NCBI GenBank assembly: GCA_948567375.1
Contig: OX419755.1
Span: forward strand, 55,756,291-55,820,290
Direction of reading: 5' to 3'
Origin: Lunularia cruciata
Lineage: Eukaryota; Streptophyta; Marchantiopsida; Lunulariales; Lunulariaceae
DNA length: 64,000 nt
This document shows, in pieces, positions 11,112-22,035 of this stretch (positions are counted from its first letter, which is position 1; the number at the start of each line of letters is the position of its first letter). The translations under genes and the position numbers were made by a program. Under the pieces are notes generated by a model, which worked only from the letters and a program-made list of their open reading frames with translations, did not search any database and had not been told where the DNA came from.

Positions 11112-11114
11112 AAA

Positions 11115-11804
11115 TGTGAGCCGGCCTGTCTCTCACTCAGGATGAACCTCTGATGGCTATTATGGTAGCGCACCATGGACTAAGAAGGCAAGGAATCCCA
11201 ACTCCATCATACTCTTCCAAGGCTAACACTCCAAGACTCAAGACATTGCTCACTAGAGAACTCAATGAAAGAGAGATAGTTGCAAATGAAAGGATGATGA
11301 GTACCTCCTCACCTCTTGTTTATATACTTATGAAATAGTTACATACCAAAGTTACTAATTACCGTAGTAACTCAAGTTATTAGACTAAAAGTCAAGTAAA
11401 GTCAAAAAGTAGAAAGGAATATCCATTCACATGAGCATATTCCCCTAAGCATGTGGTCTTATCTTGACCCAACCACTAAGTCAAGGATTCCTTCACATGG
11501 GCTATACTTGGACTAAAGAAGAATCCAAAACAAAAAGGCTTGCAAGCCCAAGAGTTCTCAACTCTTTCCTCAAAGCCAAACACCTAAGAATAATACCAAG
11601 TCAACACACTAAAATCCAAAATAGTGGTGCTCATCTTTTCTACTTCCTCTAAAGTAAATTCCACTCTATCTTAGCTATGACTAACTTTAGATAACCATGA
11701 CTAATATAGAACCATCCTTTATCTCTATAAATAATATCTCTTAAGTACTTGTAATACTAAGCTAAATATCACAATACCACACACATGCACAAATGGGTGT
11801 TACA
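11115..11804 (-). repeat. B1 5' LTR (690 bp)
   Basis: Complete LTR with TG...CA ends. The minus strand has GTATATAAAC at about 11319-11328, a good TATA box that puts the transcript start near 11290, so U3 is about 480 bp. The same box occurs in the other family B LTRs. The plus strand, antisense to the element, has a 61-aa open frame at 11153-11338 that recurs in the other LTR copies. Confidence 0.92.
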
Positions 11805-12421
11805 GCCCATGTCAAGATTGGTGCAACAATTTGTCGTTCAGCTCGCTCTACTCGGAATCTCCACCATAACTTTGCCACTCCATCCAATTGGCTAGAAGCC
11901 AAGAGAATCTTATTTTGCTCATCTTGCAAATTGGTAGCTTCAAAGTAACGTTCACAGTCAAACAAAAAATTTCTCCATTACACCCCAGGAGATTCTCGCC
12001 TTCAAATACCTTGGGTTTAGGGAATCAAATTTGATCTTCTCCTTCTCAATCTAGTACTCTTTCTACGTGCTCCTATTGTTGAAGCTCTTGTTCATCCAAC
12101 AATTGAGTAAGGTGCTCAATTTGTTGCTGCATAGCAAGGATAACCTCAAGCATTGCCGCCATGGTTTGCTACTCTATCACGCCATCCCTAATCTACCTAA
12201 TTTATTAACACATAGAAGCAACACGTCTACCTTTCTCCATAAGTTACGGCCGGAAGCACCAAGGGTTCCTTAGATATGGTGATCATATGAAGAAAATCTT
12301 GTCCAAAGCATGAGTTGATGAATTGTGTGAAACAATGCTTGGGTAGTACTTGGACACAAAAGTCCCAATGGTTTGATGGAAGTGGATTTGGTGGTCCATA
12401 AATTCCATCCATCCCATTCCT
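11805..12421 (-). pseudogene. A1 gag N-terminal part
   Basis: Minus-strand gag of family A. A start-like MAAMLEVILAMQQQIEHLTQLL lies near 12163, and FEATNLQDEQNKILLASSQLDG followed by KLWWR is the conserved retrotransposon gag core at about 11830-11950. The frame has stops and is cut by the B1 insertion at 11804. The part between the primer site and 12163 is leader. Confidence 0.7.
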
Positions 12422-12433
12422 GCTCTGATACCA
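12422..12433 (-). other. A1 primer-binding site, initiator tRNA-Met type
   Basis: Minus-strand TGGTATCAGAGC, one base from the end of the LTR. This is the standard plant retrotransposon primer site complementary to the 3' end of initiator tRNA-Met. Confidence 0.88.
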
Positions 12434-12434
12434 A

Positions 12435-12889
12435 TGTAAAAGATCAAGACCAAGGAGAGAAATAAGAGAATGGAAACTCACATTGGGACACTTGAATGTG
12501 GTAAAAATCCAAATGCCTAGCATGAGCTTTGGCTCTTATATTTATAGGGATCATACAAGGCTCTTGAGAAGCTTCTTAAGAAGTTTCCTTGAGCCTCTTT
12601 CTTGGAGTGCAAGCCAAGTTAATTGGGAAGCTTCTCAAGAAGCTTTCTTCTAGTAGCTACTTACTTGGCGTGCAAGCTAAGTTAGTTAGAAGCTTCTAGA
12701 AGCTTCCTTCTAGAAGGTGGGTAGCTTCTAGATAGCTTCTAGAAGCTACCTACTTGGAGTGCAAGCTAAGATAGTCGGGAAGCTTCCCAAGAAGCTTTCT
12801 CGATACTTTTGGAATATTCTAGGCTAATTTGTTTTATTTGCTACTTCATTAGCCCTACTAACTTCATTGTTAGACTCCATATTGTTACA
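12435..12889 (-). repeat. A1 5' LTR (455 bp)
   Basis: Ends TGTAACAATA... and ...GATCTTTTACA in element direction, next to the primer site. It contains several direct repeats of GAAGCTTC/TCTAGAAGCT type (12560-12800), an AT-poor segment rich in heat-shock-element-like nGAAn/nTTCn patterns. It is homologous to 48551-48951. Confidence 0.88.
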
Positions 12890-13776
12890 CACTAGGACAA
12901 GAGCAACTGAGATTTATGGATATCTCAAAGGAGATATTTGGAAAAATTACTTGCTCGGTTTGGCATGGAGAATGCAAACCCAATGAGCACTCCAATGGCA
13001 AGTCATTTCAAGATATCATTGGAGCAATGTCCATCAAATGAAGAGAAGATAAAAGTAATTTCAAATATTCCTTATGCTAGTGCTATTGGGAGTTTAATGT
13101 ATGATATGGTCTGCACTAGACCAAACATCTCATATGTTGTGAGCATGGTGAGTAGATACATGGCAGATCCAGGGAAACAACATTGGGAAATTGTGAAGTG
13201 GATAATCCGTTACTTGAAAGGGACTATAAATATTGGCATTACCTTTGATGTGGAGAAGGACCAAAAAGGAGGAATTATAGGGTATGTAGATTTTGACTTT
13301 GCCGGAGACTTGGATAAGAGAAGGTCTACAACAAGACTTATTTTTACACTTGTTGGTGGTGCATTAAGTTGGAAGTCTACTCTCCAATCTATCGTTTCTC
13401 TTTCTACTACAGAGGCGGAATATATGGCAACAACTGAGGCTGCCAAAGAGGCAATATGGCTACAAAGATTAGCCAAGGATGTAAGACTCCCTAACATGAA
13501 GTCCACACTTTTTTGTGATAGCCAAAGCGCTATTCACTAGGCCAAAAATCATGTATATCAGTCAAGGACAAAGCATATTGATGTGAGTCATCATTTTATC
13601 AAGGAAGCTGTGATAAATGGTGAGATCAATTTGCAAAAGATTGGCACAGAGGTAAACACAACTGATATGTTGACTAAACCTATTCTTGTTTAGAAGTTCA
13701 AGTTATGCATGAACTTGCTCAACGTTCAATGTTGTTCTTTGGGATGATATGGTGGATACAAGCAAAAGGTGTAGAT
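12890..13776 (+). pseudogene. Ty1/copia RT end and RNase H, truncated at its 5' side by A1
   Basis: Plus-strand frame beginning at LWISQRRYLEKLLARFGMENA (about 12915), then YASAIGSLMYDMVCTRPNISY, IVKWIIRYLKGT, GYVDFDFAGDLDKRRSTT, SIVSLSTTEAEYMATTEAAKEAIWL and LFCDSQSAIH, the RT-tail and RNase H signature of copia elements. A TAG replaces the Trp codon after SAIH at 13538-13540, and a second TAG lies in the KPILV tail near 13693. Upstream sequence is lost to the A1 insertion. Confidence 0.9.
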
Positions 13777-13888
13777 TGTTATGCTTGGCTTGTTATCAAT
13801 GATGACTGGTCAAGGGCAAAAGCAAACTTAACTGATGGCAGTTGCTTTTCACTTGTCTAGAAGTTCAAGTGGATGACAGTGATGGACT

Positions 13889-13900
13889 TATATATATAAG
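13889..13900 (+). promoter_or_regulatory. TATA box of the copia LTR
   Basis: TATATATATAAG about 110 bases into the LTR, with the shared R-region segment starting 12 bases downstream; expected transcript start about 13920-13930. Confidence 0.6.
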
Positions 13901-14040
13901 TATAAGTGGAAAGTGACCGTGTAGGAAAAACAAAGGATGGGAAGACCCCATCAAGCCGTACAAGGGAGAGAAAAAAAGGTAACATGGGGCTAAGCCCCCC
14001 AATAGAGTCTATATGAGAAATCATATAGACTCATTTCTCA

Positions 14041-14044
<4 letters not shown>

Positions 14045-14089
<45 letters not shown>
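14045..14089. repeat. (TA)n microsatellite
   Basis: Uninterrupted TA repeat of about 45 bases within the copia LTR, flanked by the inverted pair TTTCTCATATTT / AAATATGAGAAA, so the whole block could extrude as a cruciform. Confidence 0.95.
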
Positions 14090-14094
<5 letters not shown>

Positions 14095-14234
14095 GAGAAA
14101 TAAAGCTCTCGAAGCCTGGTGAGAGCCAGGTTTCAGCAGTGAACCACGTTATCTCCTGTTGTCCTCTTATTTATGTTTAATGTAGTTTGTGACTTGCTAT
14201 TGTGAGAGGTCCTAGAGACCGTGTTTTTCTAACA

Positions 14235-17200
14235 GGGAATAGATCAAATGTGTATTCTATTGTCACTTGGATATAAAACATATACCCCGAATGCAAATGA
14301 AAGAGATTTAAATCCCAGATGATATTGTTCCATAAGTTCCATTCATGCACGTTCGAAATCGATGTGCTCCATGACTCCATGAGTTTGACAACGGAAAACG
14401 AGGACTGGCCGAACCAGGAAGTAAAGAACCGAACCTAAGGGCGGGCCGGATTTGACATTTTAACCAGGAGGAGTACCGATGGAGTTCTCCTGGTAACCAA
14501 CGATGCCGCTGGAACGGGAGCGGAGGGGGCAGTGATATTGCAGCCACCGTAGGCGGGCCAACAGCTCCGTCGATGCTGCAGTAGGTTGAGGCCAATTATC
14601 AAATTGTGAACCATTGAGAGAGAGGGAGGGTTACAAGGGTTACAAGAGAGCGCAGTAGTTTCGTCGTTCAAGATACTTGTTTCACTTCTGCTAGTAGTGG
14701 AAGACACTACACTAGTGCGGGTGGATTGTCTCGATCGAAGAGTTCCTTTTCGGATCTTATTGTCTTGCAGCCTTTTGATCAGAAAGCACATGCTTAATTT
14801 CACGAGTTGATTCAAGGATAAATGGATCGGTTTAAGACTGATTTTGGTTTTTTCTCCTGTTTGCCAGGCTTTAGAGATGATCAATTTCTTCTTTCTTTGG
14901 CGTCAGCAATCTTTAGATGTTTCAATTTCCTTTTCTTGCCTCCGGCAGGCTTTTGGACTCTGTAGACAAGAGCTTGCCAAGTACTCTCTGACAAGATAGT
15001 CCAGGATCTGACTACCGAGATAGTTATCGACTGATAGCTATCTACATACAATCGAAATCGGCATGAAGGGCTTACCTTTCATAGGCAGGGGTGGGTTGGA
15101 TTATTATGATGGTCAATTCTGAAATTGTTGACCAGTTCTTTTCTTCTTCCTGTTGTTCCACGCATCAAAAGGTCTATGTCATTTGACTCCAAATATAGTT
15201 CTCCACGCAATCTCTGAGCACTTTAGAGTCAATGGCTATTATCGGACTCCGGGCTCATGATTAGTCATGTTCAACGTCGGTGGTTCCACTGGTTCGTGAC
15301 GATGTACAATAAACCTGGAGACTAGAAACGTGCTGTCCATAGATCTATTAACAGAATTCTTCCGATTTCAAGCTGGGCACATTGGGATCCAAGACTACAG
15401 TGCAAAGATCCAACCCCAGTAAATGGTTTTGTCCTCTTTAAAGACGACACTCGCAAGCACAAGATGAGAGAAGCCAGACAAGAAACATCTCAGATCGTCC
15501 TTCAGTTTCTGGAAGCAACTTCGAAAATGGGCATTGTTTACAGGCAGGGAAGCATCTTTGAACTCGATCATAGTTGGACTTTTCTTCAATGCACGAGACC
15601 TGCGGAACTTATGGACCATGCCCCCGACGTACTCACGGCGAATTTCTCCAATATTGACAGTGCCGGAATGACCACCAAATTTGCGGAAAGTCCTTTCGGC
15701 TATGGGAGAACATCATAAATCCGAAAAGTATGTGATAAGGTGGGTTTACAACCAGGGTGGATTTGCATACTACCGAACAATCAGCGTAATCAGGGAATTA
15801 TTGTAACTCTTCGATGTGCACAGATTAGAAGTCATTCCATCTCTGATATACTACGCCATGGGATATAAAGTCAAACTGTTTCAGAGTGCATGAATATACT
15901 ATTGAAACACAATCTACTCGTGCCCTGTAACGTTGAGTTGAGTTAATGGATACCGTTTTGACGCAGAGGTATGTCAGACGTTTGTCTGACACGCGAAGGA
16001 CCTCAATTACCTCATCTTACCGTGCTGGAATTTCTACTGCCGGACTGAGGTGAAGCTACAGGACAGGTAATTGGTTTGAGACTCGTCTGTTTAGACGACC
16101 ACGTTCTCTCGTTGCACCTACGAGGCTCCAAACGGAGCCTGTTTCTCCTGACAACCTCGGGGTCTGAAGGTCCTCGCGCCAGGTCGCTGGCTGGCTTCAA
16201 CAATTCACCGAGTGAAACTCCTGGATCAATGAAAGGCTAGATTCCTAAACCTGGTAGCCATGCGCTGGTCTGGAGCAAGTTCTCAAATCAAGGGGACTTC
16301 GACAGCCATAACACCGATCCCGTGACAGTCCTCTCTTCTTCACATTAAAGGAGTCTGCAAGGAGAGAAAAGCTAACATCGTTCCACACGCGCATCGACCA
16401 AACAAGAAAGAAAACAGAAAGCTCCGGCGGGTGCATCGGCTCCGCATGAACAATATCAGCGAGAATGGAACGGATACAGGAAGCTCGTCTCGCATCGGCG
16501 GGTGCATCGGCTTCGCGTTAACAAATTCAGCGAAGCCGAAAACAGGTAGTCAACTTCACATCCTGCAAGCGCATCGGCTCAGGGTGATCAAAGTCAGCGA
16601 TATCGAGAACAATACTTACAATACTCCATACCCCATCCGCCGCGTGCATCTGCTAAGGTGAACAGAGTCAGCGGGATCGTATACAGCAAGTTAATATTGG
16701 ATCCAGCGAAAGCATCGGCTTGGGCTGAACACACCTATTTCGTTATGCTGTCCTTGACTTTCGACGCGCATACATGATTCTTTAGTACCGTTATTTCCTA
16801 GCAAAACTTGGAACCAGTTTCTTCGGAATGGCCTTACTGAGTCGCTCGTGACATTAGCTTCAGGTATGGTGACTTTACACTTCTACTCTCCAATCGCGCT
16901 GCCGTGGAAGTGTGAGCTGTTCGTGCAAACAGCCACCTAATCTTTCCTAAGGTGAATTAGAAAGACAACAGTTCGAAATGTTTCCGCATATCGGGCCGAG
17001 CTAAGAAACACGTCCAATCAGAAAACCAATTATATGTGTTTCTTAAGTTGAATAGGAATAACGATTGAGACGGCGGCCAGCACAGAGATCCTCGTTCCTT
17101 CTTCTAGAGTGCTCACGGAAGAATCCCCTCACCACCCTACCAGCAATGCTTTGCCTTCACTGTTATCAAGTGTACCAGACAAAGTCAAAGGAAAGTTTCC

Positions 17201-18385
17201 TCTTGAGATGCCACACCACAGGAACCTTGACGCAGGAACGAATAGGAGTCGCGTAACAAACCTTTTCAACACCTCGAAGACTGCTCCCCGCCGGCGCAAT
17301 GAACCGCCCTGCCGCGGTCCTTGCTGATTCGGACTCATGACCTTGAGTATGACTCACGAGGCGATAGTACAGATTCCAAAGAGATTATTTAATATAAGAT
17401 GTTTGACACACCCACCTCCCAGACTCCCCCTAGAGATCGAGAAAAAGAGATCGCCCTATAATTCAAAAAGAGAATCTGGAGCGACACCGAGCCAACGGGT
17501 TGGGTCAACAGTAGCAGGGTTGAGGCGTAAAGCTTAGGAACATGTGCTCGATTAGCGTGAATATAATACAACGTCATGGCCAAGCAATCATTCATAATCC
17601 GACAGTTTCGGTAAACTAGTTTTTGACTGGTAGCACTCTGCTCGACGAAGAAGCTCACACACCATCGCTCGTCTTCCATGGGGCAAGAACACCTAGGTCG
17701 GTCACAGCAAAAAAGGATGGAGCACCAATGACAGATAAAACTGTGGTGGTTATAGGTATCTAGACCATTGAGAGACATGGTAAAAAGAGATGATGTACAA
17801 GGAAGCAATGCCGAATCAAAGCATTATATTATTAGTGATCATCCGCTTGCTGATCGAATTGGCCATGTTCCAGGACCTTTGACCCGATATACTACACATA
17901 CCAGCTAATGCAGATAATTTGATTACTGGACGAGGTTGCAACTGCACTCATGTGTGTTCAATAGAGTGAAGCAACGCAAAGAAAAGGAAGTAAGAAGTGC
18001 TAAATTTGTCTGCCTGGCAGCTACACTTCAGCCGCGGCCTATCAAGATAACAAAAGAGCAGCGATCGTTCTTGGGTACGAAAAGCACGGTTCTGGTACAA
18101 ATTCAAATGTGCTCCTCGTGTATGCCTGCTCTTTGAACCGTGATATCACATCGTGAATCTTCCGCTGGCTGGGAGATGTTGAGCTCGTGAAGCTTGTTTC
18201 TATATGGGTCCATAGTGCCTGAGATACGTCCCGCTTTGAAGTACCTAAAGTCATTAGCACTACAATCATTGCGCAGCCTCTTTCCATCTCAGCCCATGCG
18301 AGTTCCGGAAGCTTGGTTCAATCGTTGAAAATACTGCACCATGCTTGTCAAACTTAGAGGATCCCTCCAAGGGCGTTGGGACAGC
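14235..18385. other. Intergenic, no gene recognised
   Basis: Unique-looking sequence of moderate GC. Short open frames (for example 14435-14884 minus and 17389-17808 minus) show no domain, no family resemblance and no exon pattern. The only structure seen is the degenerate tandem repeat at 16388-16735. Confidence 0.5.
16388..16735. repeat. Degenerate tandem repeat of about 70 bp, five to six units
   Basis: The motif GCATCGGCT...GAACAA..TCAGCGA recurs near 16388 (weak), 16432, 16503, 16571, 16645 and 16712, spaced 71, 68, 74 and 67 bp. Only the two sub-motifs are conserved; the bases between them vary. Confidence 0.65.
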
Positions 18386-19102
18386 TCACTCAGCTTTGTA
18401 AGGTCTTGAACTTACGAACTCAAGAGACCGCGGGGAGTGGAGGGGGAAAAGAGGAAGAAGTCGTGGTTCACTATTCCGTGGTGGTCTTTCCAGTTCCAGC
18501 TGAATGATTCCGCTATTCAAATCGAACCCTGACCCTGGCCTGGGTGCGCTTGGAGGTTGTTCTAAATCGAACACTGGCCTAGAGACGGGAGAGTATCCCA
18601 TGTAGCCTAGAGGGCTGGTGGCACCACTGCCCTGCTCCGAGAAAACATCCGTTGTCAGGGGAGAGACGGGACTCAGAGCTGGAGAAATGGTTCGCTTCAA
18701 AATGTGAGGCCCCATCAGCTGCTTCACTTCGAGCTTCTTCGCATTTTGTCTCCTCTCCAACAATTTCGCTGTCGATGTTCTCTGAGGACCTGGACCCCCT
18801 ACTGGCTTTACGCTCATGATTCTTTCTGGCTCCGGTCGACCAGGAATAGGTTCACGCCGCGACGGCGTTGAAGAGGATTCTTTCCCATTACTAAGATCGG
18901 AGGTAGGAGTTTGAGGAAGGGGAGAAGGAGGCCCTCCGGTCAACTTTTGAACTAGTTCACGGAAAGTATTGACATCGGCCTGCACGAAGGTTGTAGCAAC
19001 TATGTGATGCTCCTCGGCAAGCTGAGTAGGCTGGGCATTACCTCCTCGTCCATTGCCTCCTTTCGGCGTCGTAGGTGCGGATGATGTTCCTCCTTTTCTC
19101 AT
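18386..19102 (-). CDS. VQ-motif protein (238 aa)
   Basis: Single-exon gene. The VQ signature FxxxVQxLTG is at residues 47-56 (F47, V51-Q52, L54-T55-G56), preceded by TTFVQADVNTF, the phrase typical of the VQ4/VQ13/VQ19/VQ33 subgroup. The C-terminal EPRLLPLFPLHSPR also fits that subgroup. VQ proteins are nuclear cofactors that bind WRKY transcription factors, and this subgroup is known as MAP-kinase substrates. Matching that, there are several Ser/Thr-Pro sites (TISP, LSPVSP, TSPLG, YSPVS, HSPRS). The N-terminus is Gly/Ser/Thr-rich and looks disordered. The start at 19102 is the first Met after an in-frame TGA nine codons upstream. The conserved F-L-H-P-S-P-type motif of angiosperm members is not seen; the segment LLERRQNAKKLEVKQLMG replaces it. 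Exact partner and pathway are unknown. Confidence 0.9.
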   Translation of the reverse strand: MRKGGTSSAPTTPKGGNGRGGNAQPTQLAEEHHIVATTFVQADVNTFRELVQKLTGGPPSPLPQTPTSDLSNGKESSSTPSRREPIPGRPEPERIMSVKPVGGPGPQRTSTAKLLERRQNAKKLEVKQLMGPHILKRTISPALSPVSPLTTDVFSEQGSGATSPLGYMGYSPVSRPVFDLEQPPSAPRPGSGFDLNSGIIQLELERPPRNSEPRLLPLFPLHSPRSLEFVSSRPYKAE

Positions 19103-19490
19103 AGCCGGTAGCTTTTGGGATGCCAGTTTGCCTCACTTCCACTAATGGCCCGAGGCTTCTATACAATCTCGTTAATCTCTCGTTCACGATCGCTTCTTGC
19201 CAGGTCGAAGCAACTGTCTGCCCTAATCTAGAAATCTGTCCAGAAACCAAGCGACTAAAAGTAAGGCCCGGCAAACTGCAGAACTTAAGTATCACACGAC
19301 ATTGACAGGGTGCGGACCGCGATAGGCCGACCGAAGCTCTCTACGCGATCCAGCTTCCCAGATTGATGTGCGGAGCAGACCACAGCCTCTAAACATCTAA
19401 CGTGCTCCGACGCTTCCAGGAAAAGCTTGTCCAGCACACCTGGATTCCCTCCGTTCTCCACCCTGCATAGTTCAGAGCTACGATCCCCCT

Positions 19491-19529
19491 TCTCACTCTC
19501 TCTCTCTCTCGCTCGTCTCTCTCTCTCTC
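19491..19529. repeat. CT/GA-rich microsatellite upstream of the VQ gene
   Basis: CT repeat on the plus strand, GA repeat on the sense strand of the VQ gene, about 400 bp upstream of its ATG. GA tracts are common in plant promoters and 5' UTRs; a role here is a guess. Confidence 0.6.
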
Positions 19530-22035
19530 AACTCAAATGTGACAACCTGCCGAGCGAGGTTTTAGACTGCACATGGCATGCAAGAAACAGGGGTAGGAAG
19601 GAAGAGAAAAGACACTAATCGAAATACTAGCTGTCAAATACGGCTTGTTGCTTGACACTAGAGAGCCTCAAGACTCTGGCAGAGCAAGCGCAGCTCGGCG
19701 ACTACACAACAGGCAGAGTCGAGTCGAACGGAGCCAGAGGCCTTGTACGGCTTATAAACTCTAAAGCCCAGACCTGCCGACCGAGAGCCCCCCAAGTGGT
19801 GTGTGACAAGTATGCGGGAGAAGACAGCGAAATTTTTCTTACAACAGATGAAAAGAGTAGAAGTAGGCTGTGACCAAGAGCAGATGTCACAACAGAAGCC
19901 ACGAAGAGAGAGAGAAGAGAGAGTTGTACAAACAGACGAAGACAAAATTCAGGTTGCGGGAGACAACAGCAACAACCTGCAGAGAGAGCGCGCTAGTAGG
20001 CTGCTGCGCTCAGACGCATCGAATACTCTTCTTTGCATTCTTCCACATCCTCATCTTCACCATTTCTCATGCCATCTCAAGCGTACCTCCTCTCCTACTC
20101 CCTCTACATCCGGCATTCAGTACGGATAGAAGAAGAAAGGGTTCAGCAGCAACGGAGACGGAAGTGATTGACGCAATCCATAATTAAACAGCGGTCCACA
20201 GCCCCGACGGCGTCCCTTTCCTGATATTATTGCGCGCCTGTCTCAACATGTTGCACCTGTAACGGTGCAGTCGAACCAGCCGTCGTGCTCAATCGGGAAA
20301 CATCAGGTCACTCGATGACGGCACTATACTAACCGTGACGGACGCGCTGCGGGTTCCTTTCTGCTGCGGTTTTCTACCACGCACGCCAGCTAGCCAGCGT
20401 GACCTCCTTCTCCTTTCCGCTTTGCTTCCTCCCGATCCGACCGACTCGACCGTGGCGGCTGGCCCCACACACCTCTTTTTGCTTCTATGTGCGTCAGTCA
20501 AGCAGATCCAATTACTAAGTTTTACATCGTCGGAATACGAAGAACGAAGTTCTCCGCGCCCAAACCAGGGTTACTTGGCAAAAGGTTGCTGAGGATGCGA
20601 TCGAATAAGTCTTGTCATCGGGCGGCTCTTGAGTTCTGGACTTTAGACCCTGAGTACGCTCCCCTGGTGTACGCAGGCGCCGAACATAGGCGGGGAATAC
20701 GACGAGGACGGACGGGGAGAAAAAGAGAGTGACCGAGCCCAGCCAACCAAGAAGACCGAAGACAAACGGACGAGGAAAAAAAGAAAGAAACAAGTTGACA
20801 AGATAGAGGACCGTTAACCAGGGTTCCGACGTGGTGGCTGGCTTGGTCAAGCAAGTTGACATTCGGTCCTCGTCCGACATATTCAAGCGCAGAGCAGCAA
20901 TGGAATTCCAAACCCATCCATCCATACATTAAAAAGCATACGGACTATAGCGGAGAAAGAACCGAGCTCTACTGGTACACTTGCGAGGTACGTGCTTCTT
21001 TATTACGTACCTGTACAGGAGTACATTCATCCATTTTAGCGATTAATACATGGCGTATGGTCACTCATGCAACAACAGCAGCAGCAGCTTGTGAAGTATA
21101 CACGGACAACTTATCACCTCGTCAAGATCACCTCAGTATGCAAGCCATATTAGAAACAGCCATCTAAGCTGTTCCTTTTTCGTGTCTGGTAAGAGAAGAT
21201 CACCGGAATCAATCAGAAGCAAAGAACAATCACACCACGTTTCTCAGTTCATGGGGAAAGTAGAAACGGAACACATCTATACGTACTCGATTCTGGTCTC
21301 CTTCTAATTTGGTAAGACTTGAATATAGTAAGAGAAAGAAGACATTCATGTAGAAGAAAAAAATTAAATTAGTAGCATAGCAAATAAATGGTATTCGAAA
21401 TATATCACGCTTTTGCTCCATGCTTCCTTAGAGTAGAGAAAGAAAATATAAATTAGACGCAAGGAATAGGTCTGATTTCCTTTGGTTTATTTGTAAAACC
21501 CACAGATATGAACACAAAAACCAGACAGTGAAGACCAGACAGTAGGTACAGAGAGCAAGGGACTCCAGACGGGTCCCGAAGATTCCTGCAGCCCTTGCTG
21601 TAGTTAAATGGAAGAACCTTCCCGAGACGTCCTGATCTGAACGCCCTCTTACCACTCTTGCTGTACTGCACCGTATTCAACTGTATATGATCGAAACTGA
21701 CAGCCACGTGGCAAGCACCTCTTCTGTCAGTTTGGTTCAGATCAAGAGTCAGAGTTGTCGCTCAGGTCACAAAGACTATGACGGTAGACCCACCACTACC
21801 ACTCTGCTCTGGCCCCACTCCACTCTTGCTCCTCCCATGCATGTCCTGCCCTGCCATGCCATACCATACCCTGCCGGCCTTTTCTTGCCTGACAGAGACG
21901 CATGTCAAACCACAGTGAAAGGACAAGAGCACGGGGAAATTCAGCGCAAACAAAACTTTACTTTTACAGTTCACTGACGTTACAAGCAGGTAAATCAAGG
22001 TCGATTAAATCTAATCCGTCTAATTACCTTTCTCA
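19530..22035. other. Intergenic, no gene recognised
   Basis: GC-moderate unique-looking sequence upstream of the VQ gene. It includes a short CATC run near 20913-20925 and AG-rich stretches. None of the overlapping open frames resembles a known protein. Confidence 0.45.

Larger units (their letters stand above)
3615..11804 (-). mobile_element. Family B Ty3/gypsy element B1, complete, nested in A1
   Basis: Both LTRs are present (11115-11804 as 5' LTR and 3615-4670 as 3' LTR), with a primer-binding site, gag-protease, RT, RNase H, integrase and a polypurine tract, all on the minus strand. LTRs begin TGTAACACCC and end CCGGCTCACA read in the element direction. The flanks are a 4-bp duplication GCCC (3611-3614 and 11805-11808). 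The coding region is broken by two in-frame stops and one frameshift but is otherwise well preserved, so insertion was fairly recent. The lineage is non-chromodomain gypsy as far as can be seen; a closer assignment needs a phylogeny. Confidence 0.92.
1..12889 (-). mobile_element. Family A Ty3/gypsy element, copy A1 (interrupted, left end outside window)
   Basis: Read on the minus strand from right to left, the order is 5' LTR (12435-12889), tRNA-Met primer site, gag, nested B1 insertion (3615-11804), zinc-knuckle remnant, protease, reverse transcriptase, RNase H and integrase pieces down to base 1. The gag reading frame joins across B1 once one GCCC copy is removed, which shows that A1 was present before B1. 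Domain order protease-RT-RNaseH-integrase is that of Ty3/gypsy. Many stops and frameshifts make it non-functional. The 3' LTR is outside the window; a relative of it is seen at 48551-48951. Confidence 0.85.
13777..14234 (+). repeat. 3' LTR of the copia element (458 bp)
   Basis: Starts right after the purine tract AAAAGGTGTAGAT with TGTTATGC and ends TTTTTCTAACA, giving the 5-bp inverted ends TGTTA...TAACA. A TATA box TATATATATAAG lies at 13889-13900. The R region holds a hairpin sequence (13934-13953), a perfect palindrome (14005-14032), a TA microsatellite and AATAAAG near 14100 as a likely poly(A) signal. Confidence 0.85.

Noticed and set aside
9557..11114. Leader of B1 as a separate host gene
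   Set aside because: Same sequence occurs in B2 next to the LTR and primer site, so it belongs to the element.
14435..14884. Possible 149-aa protein on the minus strand
   Set aside because: Low-complexity Ser/Thr-rich frame overlapping other frames, with no homology signal.
17389..17808. Possible 139-aa protein on the minus strand
   Set aside because: No domain, no exon signals, no resemblance to known plant proteins; length is expected by chance at this base composition.
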